Part shown: positions 9,783 through 17,961 of the stretch, piece by piece | How positions within the stretch are numbered: the first letter of the stretch is position 1 | Layout: every line of letters begins with the position of its first letter | Origin: Acrocarpospora corrugata | Lineage (GTDB): Bacteria; Actinomycetota; Actinomycetes; Streptosporangiales; Streptosporangiaceae | Reading direction: 5' to 3' | DNA: 64,000 bases | Assembly: GCF_009687845.1 (NCBI RefSeq) | Contig: NZ_BLAD01000043.1 | Coordinates: 1 to 64,000 of the forward strand | Notes under the pieces: model-generated | Seen by the model: the letters and a program-made list of their open reading frames with translations, nothing else | Told to the model about the DNA's origin: nothing | The model's database searches: none | Made by a program: the position numbers and the translations under genes

Positions 9783-10868
9783 GTGCGGCAGGAGTTGGGT
9801 GGGAGGGCTGCCGTCGCGGGGGTGGGGATGACCGCGTTGAGCAGGGGGTCGGGGCGGTCGGAGTTGGAGCTTGCCGTTGAAGCGTGTCGGGGGGCGCTGG
9901 CGGATGCGGGGGTGGGTACGGCCGATGCCGTTCTGAGCTACCACATGAACGATTCCGTGGGTGCGGTTCAGGTGGCCAGGGCGTTGCGGATTGAGCCGGT
10001 GGGGTGGCATAACGACATCAGCGGTGGGGGGACGCAGTGTGCGTCGATCCTGGGGGACGCGGCGATGTTGATTGCGTCGGGTGTTGCCCGGACTGTGTTG
10101 ATTTATCGTGCGATGAACGGTCGGTCGGGGAAGCGGATGAACGTGGCTTCCATCGGGCCGCAGGAGGCTTTCACTGTTCCGTATGGGATGGCGGGGCCGA
10201 TTCCGCTTTTTGCGTTGGCCGCGCAGCGGTACCTCTATGACACGGGGCTGACGGAGGAGCATCTGCACGCGGTTGTGGCGCAGTCGCGGGACAACGCGGC
10301 CGGCAATCCGCGGGCGCTCCGGCGCGAACCGCTCAGTCTGGAGGACTATCTGGCCGCGCCGTTCGTGTCCACGCCGCTGCGTAACGTCGACTGCTGCCAG
10401 GAGACGGACGGCGCGTGCGCTCTCGTCGTGACCGGCGTGTCCAGGGCGCCCGACGCGCCCCGGATCCACACCGTGGTCAGGGGTGGTGGTTCCGGGTGTT
10501 CGACGATGGACGTCGCCGACGATGTCACGCGGATCTTCTCCGGGTATGTCGCCCCGCGATTGTGGGATGAATCCGGAATGTCCCCTGGGCAGGTGGACGT
10601 GCCGGTGCTGTATGACGCGTACTCATGGTTGGTGCCCCGGCAGCTCGCGGACTTTGGGCTGGCCGAGCCCGGGGACATTGGTGATTATCTGCTCAAACGG
10701 GCGCACGCGCGGGTGAACCCCCATGGTGGGCTGCTCTCCGAGGGGTACGTGCACGGCCTGAACAATGTCGCCCAGGCCGTCCGTGAGCTAAGGCGAGCAG
10801 GCGGAGTCGCGCTCGTCACCGGGTTCGGCGGTTCCTACGGCAGTGCCGCGCTCATTGAGCGTTCTTGA
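9783..10868 (+). CDS. Thiolase-like / lipid-transfer (SCP2-type) protein
   Basis: 361 residues. It opens with GRAAVAGVGMTALSRG and carries the internal motif DCCQETDGACALVVT and the C-terminal HGGLLSEGYVHGLNNVAQAV, all typical of nondecarboxylating thiolase-fold proteins related to Ltp2-type steroid side-chain aldolases and SCP2 thiolases. Such proteins usually need a DUF35 partner, and none is next to this copy. The GTG at 9783 is preceded by GGGAGGGG at the right distance, which decided the start. The KstR2-type site at 9634 suggests control with the steroid genes. It is a paralog of the gene at 61118. Confidence 0.8.
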   Translation: MRQELGGRAAVAGVGMTALSRGSGRSELELAVEACRGALADAGVGTADAVLSYHMNDSVGAVQVARALRIEPVGWHNDISGGGTQCASILGDAAMLIASGVARTVLIYRAMNGRSGKRMNVASIGPQEAFTVPYGMAGPIPLFALAAQRYLYDTGLTEEHLHAVVAQSRDNAAGNPRALRREPLSLEDYLAAPFVSTPLRNVDCCQETDGACALVVTGVSRAPDAPRIHTVVRGGGSGCSTMDVADDVTRIFSGYVAPRLWDESGMSPGQVDVPVLYDAYSWLVPRQLADFGLAEPGDIGDYLLKRAHARVNPHGGLLSEGYVHGLNNVAQAVRELRRAGGVALVTGFGGSYGSAALIERS

Positions 10869-11814
10869 TCCAGAAGGACGCGGCGACCAGTTCGGCGACC
10901 AAGGTCTCGGTGAGCAGGGCCACGTCGGGGTCGTCGTCGTGGCGGTAGCGGATCGAAGCCGCCTGCCCGTCGAGTTCGCCGCCGACCGTGAGTACGGCGG
11001 AGTTCCGCTGCCGGATCCACTCCATCGCCTGCTCGTCGTATCGGGAACCGGGGAAGACGAGCGCGCGGTAGTCGTATGTTTTCGTGAGGTATACGTCCAC
11101 GTGTGACCAGTCGCCGGTCTCGCAGGCGTCGGCCTGGCGGCGGGGGCCCTCCCGGAACATCAGCGCCGACTGCTGCGCCGACGACAACCGTCCGGCGGGC
11201 GCGATCGTGTACACGCCGTGCGGCCCGTCCAGCACCGAGATCGCCTGATCAAGCCACTCAGCGCGCCGATCGAGCAGATCCGCGCTCCCCTCAGCCGCCC
11301 GACGAACAAGTCCGGAAATATCCGCACCTGCTCCCGTGAGCCGATCGACCAGCCCCAGCAGCAGCACCAGTGTGTGCTGAAATGTCCGGCAAGCGACTCC
11401 GCCGGCCTCTTCCCCGGCCACCATGGGCACCACGAAATCCGCGCCCTCCGTGACCGCGGACCCCGGCTTGTTGGTCAGCGCCACCACCCGCGACCGGCCC
11501 CGATACCGCGCCACCGCGTCCAGCGTCTCCCGGCTACCCCCAGACGCCGAAATCGCCACCACCAACGTCGCCGGATCAGCCGGATACCCCACATCCGCCG
11601 ACGCGTACTCCGCCACCGCGTCGATCCCCGCCGCCCGCAACCGCAGCGCCGCGACCCCGGCCGCGTACCGGGAACTCCCCATCCCCAGAAAAACGACCCG
11701 CCGCGCATCCACCGGCACACCACTCAGCAGCCCACCGGCCTCCCACGCGTCGGCGAGCGCCGCCAACGCCTCCGGTTTCGCTTCCAAATCAGCCAGATAC
11801 CGCCCAGCGTCCAT
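10852..11814 (-). CDS. SIS-domain sugar isomerase/deaminase-like protein
   Basis: 320 residues with two SIS (sugar isomerase) halves. The phosphosugar-binding motifs are VVFLGMGSSRYAAG near residue 40 and VVAISASGGSRETLDA near residue 86, as in the isomerase half of glucosamine-6-phosphate synthase. It would act on a hexosamine phosphate in the cytoplasm. It lies downstream of the glucosamine-kinase-like gene (84-bp gap, same strand), so kinase product to SIS enzyme is the natural order. It converges on the thiolase-like gene with a 17-bp overlap at the 3' ends. Confidence 0.85.
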   Translation of the reverse strand: MDAGRYLADLEAKPEALAALADAWEAGGLLSGVPVDARRVVFLGMGSSRYAAGVAALRLRAAGIDAVAEYASADVGYPADPATLVVAISASGGSRETLDAVARYRGRSRVVALTNKPGSAVTEGADFVVPMVAGEEAGGVACRTFQHTLVLLLGLVDRLTGAGADISGLVRRAAEGSADLLDRRAEWLDQAISVLDGPHGVYTIAPAGRLSSAQQSALMFREGPRRQADACETGDWSHVDVYLTKTYDYRALVFPGSRYDEQAMEWIRQRNSAVLTVGGELDGQAASIRYRHDDDPDVALLTETLVAELVAASFWIKNAQ

Positions 11815-11898
11815 CAGAGACCTTCCACTCTCGAACCAGTCACACCGCCACCGCTGCGGACATCGGCCTGCCGCAGGCGCCGGGCGGCGTCTATCGAT

Positions 11899-12972
11899 CT
11901 AAAACCAGCTACGCAGAACGCCCATCGGCGCGTACCGCCACCGCGGCAGATGCCGTGCCGCGTAGATGAGCTCCCGGCACTCCTGCTCGACCTCGAACGG
12001 CCGCACCAGCGACCGATCCAGCAACTCCGACCGCCCCGCCTCCGCCAATGTCGCGACATATGCCGTTTCGAGCGCCTCCCGCGTCATCCACGCCCACGCC
12101 ACCATGGCCTGCGGATCGGCCTCCCGCCGCTTCACGGCCACCTGCGCCACATGCTCCAGACTGGTCGCCAGCTGGGCCAGATCCCGCGCCGCCGGCTGGT
12201 ACGGCAAAGCCTCCGTAACCGTCGGATTCCCATCGAAGTCCACCACCGCGAACCCATCCCGCCACCGAAGCACCTGCCCCACATGCAGATCCCCGTGAAT
12301 CCGCAACACCGGCGTCTCCCCAGCCACCGCCAGCGGCGCCAGCTCCCGCCGCAGATCCCCCTCATGCGCCGCCAGCCAGGCCGAATCCTCCGCGTCCTCG
12401 GTCACCCGCAACGCCTCGGCCAGCGCCTCCCCGGCCCGCCCGAACCAGGACCCCGCCGCCATCCGGACCGGCTCCGGCCACACCGGCGACGGCGTCGCCA
12501 TCGCCACGTGCAGCTCGGCCGCGATCCGCCCCAGCTCCCCGGCGAAAGCCGTACCCCCGGAGACGGCCTCGTCGACGCACCACTCCCACCCGTCGGTGGC
12601 CTCCGGCAGATACGCGGTCACCAGCGCGAGCAGCGCCTCCCCGCAGAACACCGCCGCGTACGGCTCCGCGATCCGCCCGAACCCCACCACCGCCAGATGC
12701 GCGAACAACTCAGGTGCGGGCGAATCATCAGAAGGCCTCGCAAACCACTTAACCACTACGGTTTCACCTACGATCACCGAGTGGTTGGTCTGATCGGCCG
12801 GAATGACCCGCTCCCCGGCCGGGATGGGTGGAAGGGGCCGCATGAGCCGTACGGCGAAAGGCTCCGGCGCGTCGGACAGCGCGCCGAGCAGCCGCTCCGA
12901 CAGCCCCGGTTCGATCGGGAGCCCCGGGATCAGGGTGGCCGCCGGCGCCAGCCGCCACTGGGGAGTGTCCAC
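11899..12972 (-). CDS. Glucosamine-kinase-like / maltokinase-like phosphotransferase
   Basis: 357 residues of the aminoglycoside-phosphotransferase fold. The catalytic loop reads RIHGDLHVGQVLRW and the metal-binding strand VVDFDGNP, the arrangement found in actinobacterial maltokinases and in the glucosamine kinases described from antibiotic-producing actinobacteria. An N-terminal cap region of about 100 residues is present. A SIS-domain gene follows, which favours glucosamine over maltose. I chose GTG 12972 because AGGAG lies 6 bp upstream; a TTG at 12996 would add 8 residues. Predicted role: ATP-dependent phosphorylation of glucosamine salvaged from outside. Confidence 0.75.
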   Translation of the reverse strand: MDTPQWRLAPAATLIPGLPIEPGLSERLLGALSDAPEPFAVRLMRPLPPIPAGERVIPADQTNHSVIVGETVVVKWFARPSDDSPAPELFAHLAVVGFGRIAEPYAAVFCGEALLALVTAYLPEATDGWEWCVDEAVSGGTAFAGELGRIAAELHVAMATPSPVWPEPVRMAAGSWFGRAGEALAEALRVTEDAEDSAWLAAHEGDLRRELAPLAVAGETPVLRIHGDLHVGQVLRWRDGFAVVDFDGNPTVTEALPYQPAARDLAQLATSLEHVAQVAVKRREADPQAMVAWAWMTREALETAYVATLAEAGRSELLDRSLVRPFEVEQECRELIYAARHLPRWRYAPMGVLRSWF

Positions 12973-13093
12973 GTCTGCTCCTGAACGTCGCTTCAACTAG
13001 AAACACAAATGTAAAGCTCACCGTGCTCAGCAAAGTCTTGTCTAAGTTGAGTTCTCCTGCAACACTCGCGAATCATCAGGAAGGGAGCGCCGC

Positions 13094-13987
13094 TTGTCCG
13101 GAGATCTCACGAAGGCTGCTGAGACTTCGCGGAGGCCGCGCGGCTGGGGTAGAGCCGCCGCGTCGGTGTTCTTCCTCGCGCCGGGGCTGACCCTGCTGAT
13201 CGTGCTGGCCATCGTGCCCATGATCCTGATGCTGACCTACATGTTCTTCCCGCGCGGGCGCTTCGGCGGGGTGGTGTACGAGTTCACCCTGGAGAACTTC
13301 GCCCGCCTCAACGACCCCCTCTACCTGGGCGTCATCGGCGACTCTTTCGTCATCGCGGGCACGGTCACCCTGCTCGCGCTGGTGATCGGCTACCCGACCG
13401 CGTACGCGATCGCGCAACTGCCGCAGCGCTGGAAGACCATCGCGCTGCTGGCGATCATGCTGCCGTTCTGGACCAACTTCCTGATCCGGATCTACGCCTG
13501 GATCGTGCTGCTGTCCGGGCCCGGCCTGGTCAACAGAGCGCTCATCGGCATCGGGCTGATCGACGAGCCGCTGGCGTTCCTCTACAACGAGGGCACCATC
13601 GTGCTCGGTCTGCTCTACGGCTACCTTTCGCTCATGATTCTGCCGATCTACTCGGCCGTGGAGCGGCTGGATCCCCGGCTGCGGGAGGCGTCCGCCAACC
13701 TGGGCGCGACGCCGGTCCGCACCTTCTTCAGCGTGACGCTGCCGCTGACCCTGCCCAGCGCGCTGATCGGCGCGGTGCTGGTGTTCGTGCCGAGCTTCGG
13801 CAACTACGTGGTGCCCGAGCTGCTCGGCGGCGGTAAGGCGATCATGCTGGGCAACATGATCAGGGACCAGTTCCTGAAGGCCAGGGACTGGCCGTTCGGC
13901 GCGACCCTGGCCCTGGTCATGATCCTGGTCACCTGCGTGCTGCTCATCGCGCAGGCCGTGGTCTCCCGGAGGGTGCGCAATGCGTAG
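13094..13987 (+). CDS. potB: ABC transporter permease, PotB type (polyamine)
   Basis: 297 residues with six predicted membrane segments, the first at about 25-45 (FFLAPGLTLLIVLAIVPMIL). The EAA loop SANLGATPVRTFFSVTLPLTLP couples it to the ATPase. The sequence fits the spermidine/putrescine permease PotB family. Translation probably starts at TTG 13094, preceded by GAAGGGAG. It is the first gene of potB-potC-potA, with an 8-bp overlap to the next gene. No PotD-like binding protein is present in the window, so import needs one encoded elsewhere. Confidence 0.86.
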   Translation: MSGDLTKAAETSRRPRGWGRAAASVFFLAPGLTLLIVLAIVPMILMLTYMFFPRGRFGGVVYEFTLENFARLNDPLYLGVIGDSFVIAGTVTLLALVIGYPTAYAIAQLPQRWKTIALLAIMLPFWTNFLIRIYAWIVLLSGPGLVNRALIGIGLIDEPLAFLYNEGTIVLGLLYGYLSLMILPIYSAVERLDPRLREASANLGATPVRTFFSVTLPLTLPSALIGAVLVFVPSFGNYVVPELLGGGKAIMLGNMIRDQFLKARDWPFGATLALVMILVTCVLLIAQAVVSRRVRNA

Positions 13988-14756
13988 GCGGAACCGCGCG
14001 GTCTACGCGCCGCTCTGGCTCACCTACCTGTTCTTCTACACGCCGATCGCGGTCATGGTGGTGATGTCGTTCAACTCCAGCGACGCGCCGTTCGTCTTCG
14101 AGGGCTTCAGCCTGAAGTGGTACGGCGCGCTGGCCGAGAACGAGAACGTCCTGCACGGCCTGGTCAACACGCTGATCGTGGCGGTGGGCACGACGGTCGT
14201 GGCCACCGTCGTCGGCACCATGCTCGCGGTCGGGCTGGCCCGCCACACCCGGTCCAAGGTGCTGGAGGCGCTCGGCACGCTGCCCGCCATCCTGCCGGAG
14301 CTGATGCTCGCGGTCGGGCTGATCATCTTCTACTCCGCGGTGCAGTTCACCCTCGGCCTGCACTCGATTCTGCTGGCGCACCTGACCTTCGGCATCCCGC
14401 TGGTCGCGGTCGTGGTGCGGGTCCGGCTGGCCTCCATGGACATGTCCCTGGAGGAGGCCTCCCGCGACCTGGGCGCGGGGGCGGTGCCCACCTTCCTGCG
14501 GATCACGCTGCCCGGCCTGATGCCGGGCGTCGCCGCGGGGGCGCTGCTGGCGTTCACCTTCTCGCTGGACGAGTTCGTGCTGGCCTTCTTCACCGCGGAG
14601 CCGACCGAGCCGACGCTGCCGATCGTGATCTACTCGATGATCCGGTTCGGCGTGACCCCCGACATCAACGCCCTGGCGACGATCCTGCTGGCGGTCAGCT
14701 GCACCGCCGTGATCGCCGTCCAGCGGATGACCAGACTGACGGAGTCCTTCAAATGA
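13980..14756 (+). CDS. potC: ABC transporter permease, PotC type (polyamine)
   Basis: 258 residues, six predicted membrane helices, starting LWLTYLFFYTPIAVMVVMSF. It contains the PotC-like FNSSDAPFVFEGFSLKWY segment and the EAA loop SRDLGAGAVPTFLRITLPGL. Its start lies inside the end of potB, and its stop overlaps the ATG of potA (ATGA), indicating translational coupling. It pairs with PotB as the channel of a polyamine importer. Confidence 0.87.
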   Translation: MRRRNRAVYAPLWLTYLFFYTPIAVMVVMSFNSSDAPFVFEGFSLKWYGALAENENVLHGLVNTLIVAVGTTVVATVVGTMLAVGLARHTRSKVLEALGTLPAILPELMLAVGLIIFYSAVQFTLGLHSILLAHLTFGIPLVAVVVRVRLASMDMSLEEASRDLGAGAVPTFLRITLPGLMPGVAAGALLAFTFSLDEFVLAFFTAEPTEPTLPIVIYSMIRFGVTPDINALATILLAVSCTAVIAVQRMTRLTESFK

Positions 14757-15787
14757 CGCTGCTTTCCATCGAGGGAGTCTCCCGGAAGTTCGGGGACGTG
14801 ATAGCTCTCGACGAGGTCAGCCTCGACATCCGGGCGGGCGAGTTCTTCGCCCTGCTCGGGCCGTCGGGCTGCGGCAAGACCACGCTGCTGCGCATCCTGG
14901 CCGGCTTCGAGTGGCCGGACCGGGGGGCGGTCCGGCTGGACGGCGCCGACCTGCTCCGGCAGCCGCCGCACCGGCGGCCGGTCAACCTGATGTTCCAGTC
15001 GTACGCGCTGTTCCCGCACATGACCGTGGCCAAGAACGTGGCCTACGGGCTGGAGCGGGAGGGCCTGCCCCGCGAGGAGATCAAGAAGCGGGTCGGCGAG
15101 GTGCTGGCGAAGGTCGGGCTGGACACGATGGCCGGGCGGCGGCCCAGCCAGCTGTCCGGCGGCCAGCAGCAGCGCGTCGCGCTGGCCCGCGCCATCGTGA
15201 AGCGCCCCCGCATGCTGCTGCTGGACGAGCCGCTGTCGGCGCTGGACAAGAAGGTCCGCGCGGAGATGCAGCTGGAGCTCAAGCGGCTGCAGGTCGAGGT
15301 CGGGATCACCTTCGTGGTGGTCACCCACGACCAGGAGGAGGCCATGTCGCTGGCCGACCGGATCGCGGTCATGGACAACGGCAGGATCGAGCAGGTGGAC
15401 GCGCCGATCGCCCTCTACGACAGGCCGCGCACCCGCTTCGTCGCCGACTTCATCGGCGCCAACAACCTGTTCACCGGCACGATCACCGGCAACGGCTTCG
15501 AGGTCCCCGGCCTCGGCTACCTGCCCTGCAAGCCCGAGCTGCCGAACGGGCTCGCGGTGCTGGCCGTGCGTCCCGAGCGGGTACGGCTCGGCGATCCCGG
15601 CCGCGGGGCCGCCGACGGGATCGTGGCCGACGTGAGCTTCTTCGGCGGGATCTCGCACATCGCGGTGGACGTGTCGGGGCACGACCGTAAGGTGCTGGCG
15701 GCCACGCAGGGCGCGGCGCGGATCACGCCCGGGGCGGCCGTGGGGCTGTTCTGGAACCCGGACGACGCGGTGCTCGTGCCCGCCTGA
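14753..15787 (+). CDS. potA: ABC transporter ATPase, PotA type (polyamine)
   Basis: 344 residues. Walker A GPSGCGKTTLLRIL, Q-loop FQSYALFPHM, signature LSGGQQQRVALARAI, Walker B MLLLDEPLSALD and switch His VVTHDQEEA are all present and intact. A C-terminal TOBE domain (about 275-340) is typical of PotA. It energises the PotBC channel. The gene ends 6 bp before the end of the convergent TetR gene. The downstream FAD oxidase and aldehyde dehydrogenase point to putrescine or a related amine as substrate. Confidence 0.9.
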   Translation: MTLLSIEGVSRKFGDVIALDEVSLDIRAGEFFALLGPSGCGKTTLLRILAGFEWPDRGAVRLDGADLLRQPPHRRPVNLMFQSYALFPHMTVAKNVAYGLEREGLPREEIKKRVGEVLAKVGLDTMAGRRPSQLSGGQQQRVALARAIVKRPRMLLLDEPLSALDKKVRAEMQLELKRLQVEVGITFVVVTHDQEEAMSLADRIAVMDNGRIEQVDAPIALYDRPRTRFVADFIGANNLFTGTITGNGFEVPGLGYLPCKPELPNGLAVLAVRPERVRLGDPGRGAADGIVADVSFFGGISHIAVDVSGHDRKVLAATQGAARITPGAAVGLFWNPDDAVLVPA

Positions 15788-15793
15788 GCGTGT

Positions 15794-16462
15794 TCAGGCG
15801 CTTTGGGCGCGTGGGGTGGCCGGGCGGCGGGCAGCCGTCGTCCGGTGCGGGGCCGCGGTCAGTTTTAGGGCGTGGCCGGTGGCCAGGCGGGCGTAGCCGA
15901 GGATGAGTTCCACGGCCTCGTCGGCGCCGATGCTGTGGTGGCGGGCGACGATGCGGTAGCCGTACGCGTCCTCCAGGGCGACCAGGTTGCGGCCGATGGT
16001 CTCGGAGTCCTGGGCCAGGGTGAAGGCGTTGTGCGCGGCGCCCACCTCCAGGATGGTCTGGTACATGGCGACCTGGCGGTCGTAGAGGGTGGTCAGCAGC
16101 GTGCCGTACACCCGGTTGCGGCCGGCCGCGCCGCCGAGTTCGCAGAGCAGGCGCACGCCCGCGTCGTCCGGGCCCTGGGGCAGGCCGGAGCGGATCGTGA
16201 CGATGAGCTTCTGGGCGGGGTCGGCGATGCCGGTGATCTTCTTCATCCGCTGCTCGTAGAAGCGCTCCATGCCCGCGTGATGCGCCTCGATCAGCAGATC
16301 CCGCAGGTCCGGGTAGTGGTAGAGGACCGCGCCTGAGGTAAGGCCCGCCTCTTCGGCGATCTGGTTCAGATGCACCCCCTCCGCGCCGTGCTGGATCATG
16401 GCGCGCCGGGCCGCGTCGATCAGCTCGATCCGCCGATCTGCCTTGCTCTTGCGCTGCGTCAT
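15794..16462 (-). CDS. TetR-family regulator of the polyamine-use genes
   Basis: 222 residues. The TetR HTH is at about 15-60 (GVHLNQIAEEAGLTSGAVLYHYPDLRD, shown here in two parts: GVHLNQIAEEAGL and TSGAVLYHY). The helical C-terminal ligand domain has a BetI-like feel, and the Ala/Arg/Pro-rich tail is probably disordered. It is divergent from the FAD oxidoreductase, and the 111-bp gap between them holds the palindrome at 16533-16548. It most likely represses the oxidase-dehydrogenase unit and responds to a polyamine or aldehyde. Confidence 0.88.
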   Translation of the reverse strand: MTQRKSKADRRIELIDAARRAMIQHGAEGVHLNQIAEEAGLTSGAVLYHYPDLRDLLIEAHHAGMERFYEQRMKKITGIADPAQKLIVTIRSGLPQGPDDAGVRLLCELGGAAGRNRVYGTLLTTLYDRQVAMYQTILEVGAAHNAFTLAQDSETIGRNLVALEDAYGYRIVARHHSIGADEAVELILGYARLATGHALKLTAAPHRTTAARRPATPRAQSA

Positions 16463-16532
16463 GACACCCGTCCCAGTCTGAACGATCTCACAACTAGTCT
16501 CGCAGGTCTTGACGTAGGAACTCGATGGGTAT

Positions 16533-16548
16533 TTGAATCACGATTCAA
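16533..16548. promoter_or_regulatory. Palindromic TetR operator candidate
   Basis: TTGAATC-AC-GATTCAA is a perfect 7-bp inverted repeat with a 2-bp spacer, located 26 bp before the oxidoreductase start and 71 bp from the TetR start. Size and position fit a TetR dimer site controlling both divergent genes. No second copy was seen upstream of potB. Confidence 0.65.
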
Positions 16549-16573
16549 CAAACATGGGCGAGAAGGAGACGCG

Positions 16574-17941
16574 GTGCTCAAGGATGCGGCTCCCCGGGTC
16601 TTCTGGACGGCTGACCAAACTCTTCCGGCATACCCACCTTTGCACGGACGTACTACTGCGGATTTGCTCGTCGTTGGCGCGGGTTTTACGGGATTGTGGG
16701 CGGCCGTGCTCGCGAAGCGGGAGAACCCCGCGTGCGATGTCGTCCTGGTGGACGCGCACACCGTCGGGTTCGGGGCGACCGGGCGGAACGGGGGCTTCAT
16801 CTCCGACTCGCTCACGCACGGGCTGACCCATGGCGTGCACCGCTGGCCTGGGGAGATGGAGCTGCTGCTGGCGCTGGGGCGGGAGAACCTGGCGGAGATC
16901 GCCGCGTTCGTGGCCGAGCACCGCATCGACGCCGATCTGCGGCTGGTCGGCAAGACCAATGTCGCGGTCGAGCCGTACCAGGTCGACGATCTGCGCAGAG
17001 CGGAAAAACTCCATCGGGAGTACGGCGAGGACGTCACCTTCCTCGGCCGGGACGAGATGCGCTCCGACGTGGACTCGCCCACCTATCTGGCGGGGCTGCG
17101 GATCCGGGGGACCGGCGGCGTGGTCGATCCGGCCAAGCTGGCCTGGGGGATGCTGCGGGTCGCGGGCGATCTGGGCATCCGGATCTACGAGAACACCACG
17201 GTCACCGGCCTGGACCGGGCCGGACCGGCAGTCAGGGTGACCACCGGGACGGGCGTCGTGCAGGCCCGCCAGGTCCTGCTGGCCACCAACGCCTTCCCCG
17301 CGCCGCTGCGGCGGCTGCGGCACTTCGTGCTGCCGGTGTGGGACTACGTGCTGGTCACCGAACCGCTGGACGCGGGACGGCGGGCGTCGCTGAACTGGCC
17401 GGAAGGGCAGGGGATCACCGACGCGGGCAACCAGTTCCACTACTACCGGCTCATCCGCGACCAGCGCGTCCTCTTCGGGGGGTACGACGCCGTCTACAAC
17501 TTCGGCGGGGCCGGCAGCGACCAGCGCGCGGGTTCACACCGGCTGCTGGCCCGCCATTTCTACGAGACGTTCCCCCAGCTGGAGGGCGTGCGCTTCACCC
17601 ACAGGTGGGGTGGCATGATCGACTCCACCAGCCGTTTCACCCCCTTCTTCGGCACCGCGATGGGAGGCCGGGTGGCGTACGCGCTCGGCTACACCGGTCT
17701 CGGCGTCGGCGCGTCCCGGTTCGGCGCTCTGGTCGGCCTGGACCTGCTCGCCCGCAGGAGCACCCCCAGAACCGGCCTGCGCATGGTCCGGCGGCACCCC
17801 GTGCCGTTCCCGCCGGAGCCGCTGCGCTGGCCGGTGGTCGAGTTCACCCGCCGCGCCCTGGCCCGCGCCGACGAGAACGAGGGCCGCCGAGGGCCCTGGC
17901 TGCGCGTCCTAGACCGATTCGGTATCGGTTTCGACAGTTGA
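16574..17941 (+). CDS. FAD-dependent amine oxidoreductase (gamma-glutamylputrescine oxidase-like)
   Basis: 455 residues of the DAO superfamily. The Rossmann motif reads LLVVGAGFTGLWAAVLA, followed by FGATGRNGGF, which is typical of PuuB/OrdL-type oxidases. The C-terminal FAD contact region is LGYTGLGVGAS. These enzymes oxidise gamma-glutamylputrescine or similar amines to aldehydes. I chose GTG 16574, preceded by AAGGAG at 16563-16568. The aldehyde dehydrogenase follows after 20 bp, giving an oxidase then dehydrogenase order. No PuuA-type ligase is in the window, so direct amine oxidation is possible. Confidence 0.84.
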   Translation: MLKDAAPRVFWTADQTLPAYPPLHGRTTADLLVVGAGFTGLWAAVLAKRENPACDVVLVDAHTVGFGATGRNGGFISDSLTHGLTHGVHRWPGEMELLLALGRENLAEIAAFVAEHRIDADLRLVGKTNVAVEPYQVDDLRRAEKLHREYGEDVTFLGRDEMRSDVDSPTYLAGLRIRGTGGVVDPAKLAWGMLRVAGDLGIRIYENTTVTGLDRAGPAVRVTTGTGVVQARQVLLATNAFPAPLRRLRHFVLPVWDYVLVTEPLDAGRRASLNWPEGQGITDAGNQFHYYRLIRDQRVLFGGYDAVYNFGGAGSDQRAGSHRLLARHFYETFPQLEGVRFTHRWGGMIDSTSRFTPFFGTAMGGRVAYALGYTGLGVGASRFGALVGLDLLARRSTPRTGLRMVRRHPVPFPPEPLRWPVVEFTRRALARADENEGRRGPWLRVLDRFGIGFDS

Positions 17942-17961
17942 ACAGGTAAGGAACCACCCGG

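Noticed and set aside
12973-13093. Possible inverted repeat (CTTCAACTAG and CTAAGTTGAG) between the kinase and potB
   Set aside because: The halves do not pair well after alignment and differ from the TetR palindrome at 16533.
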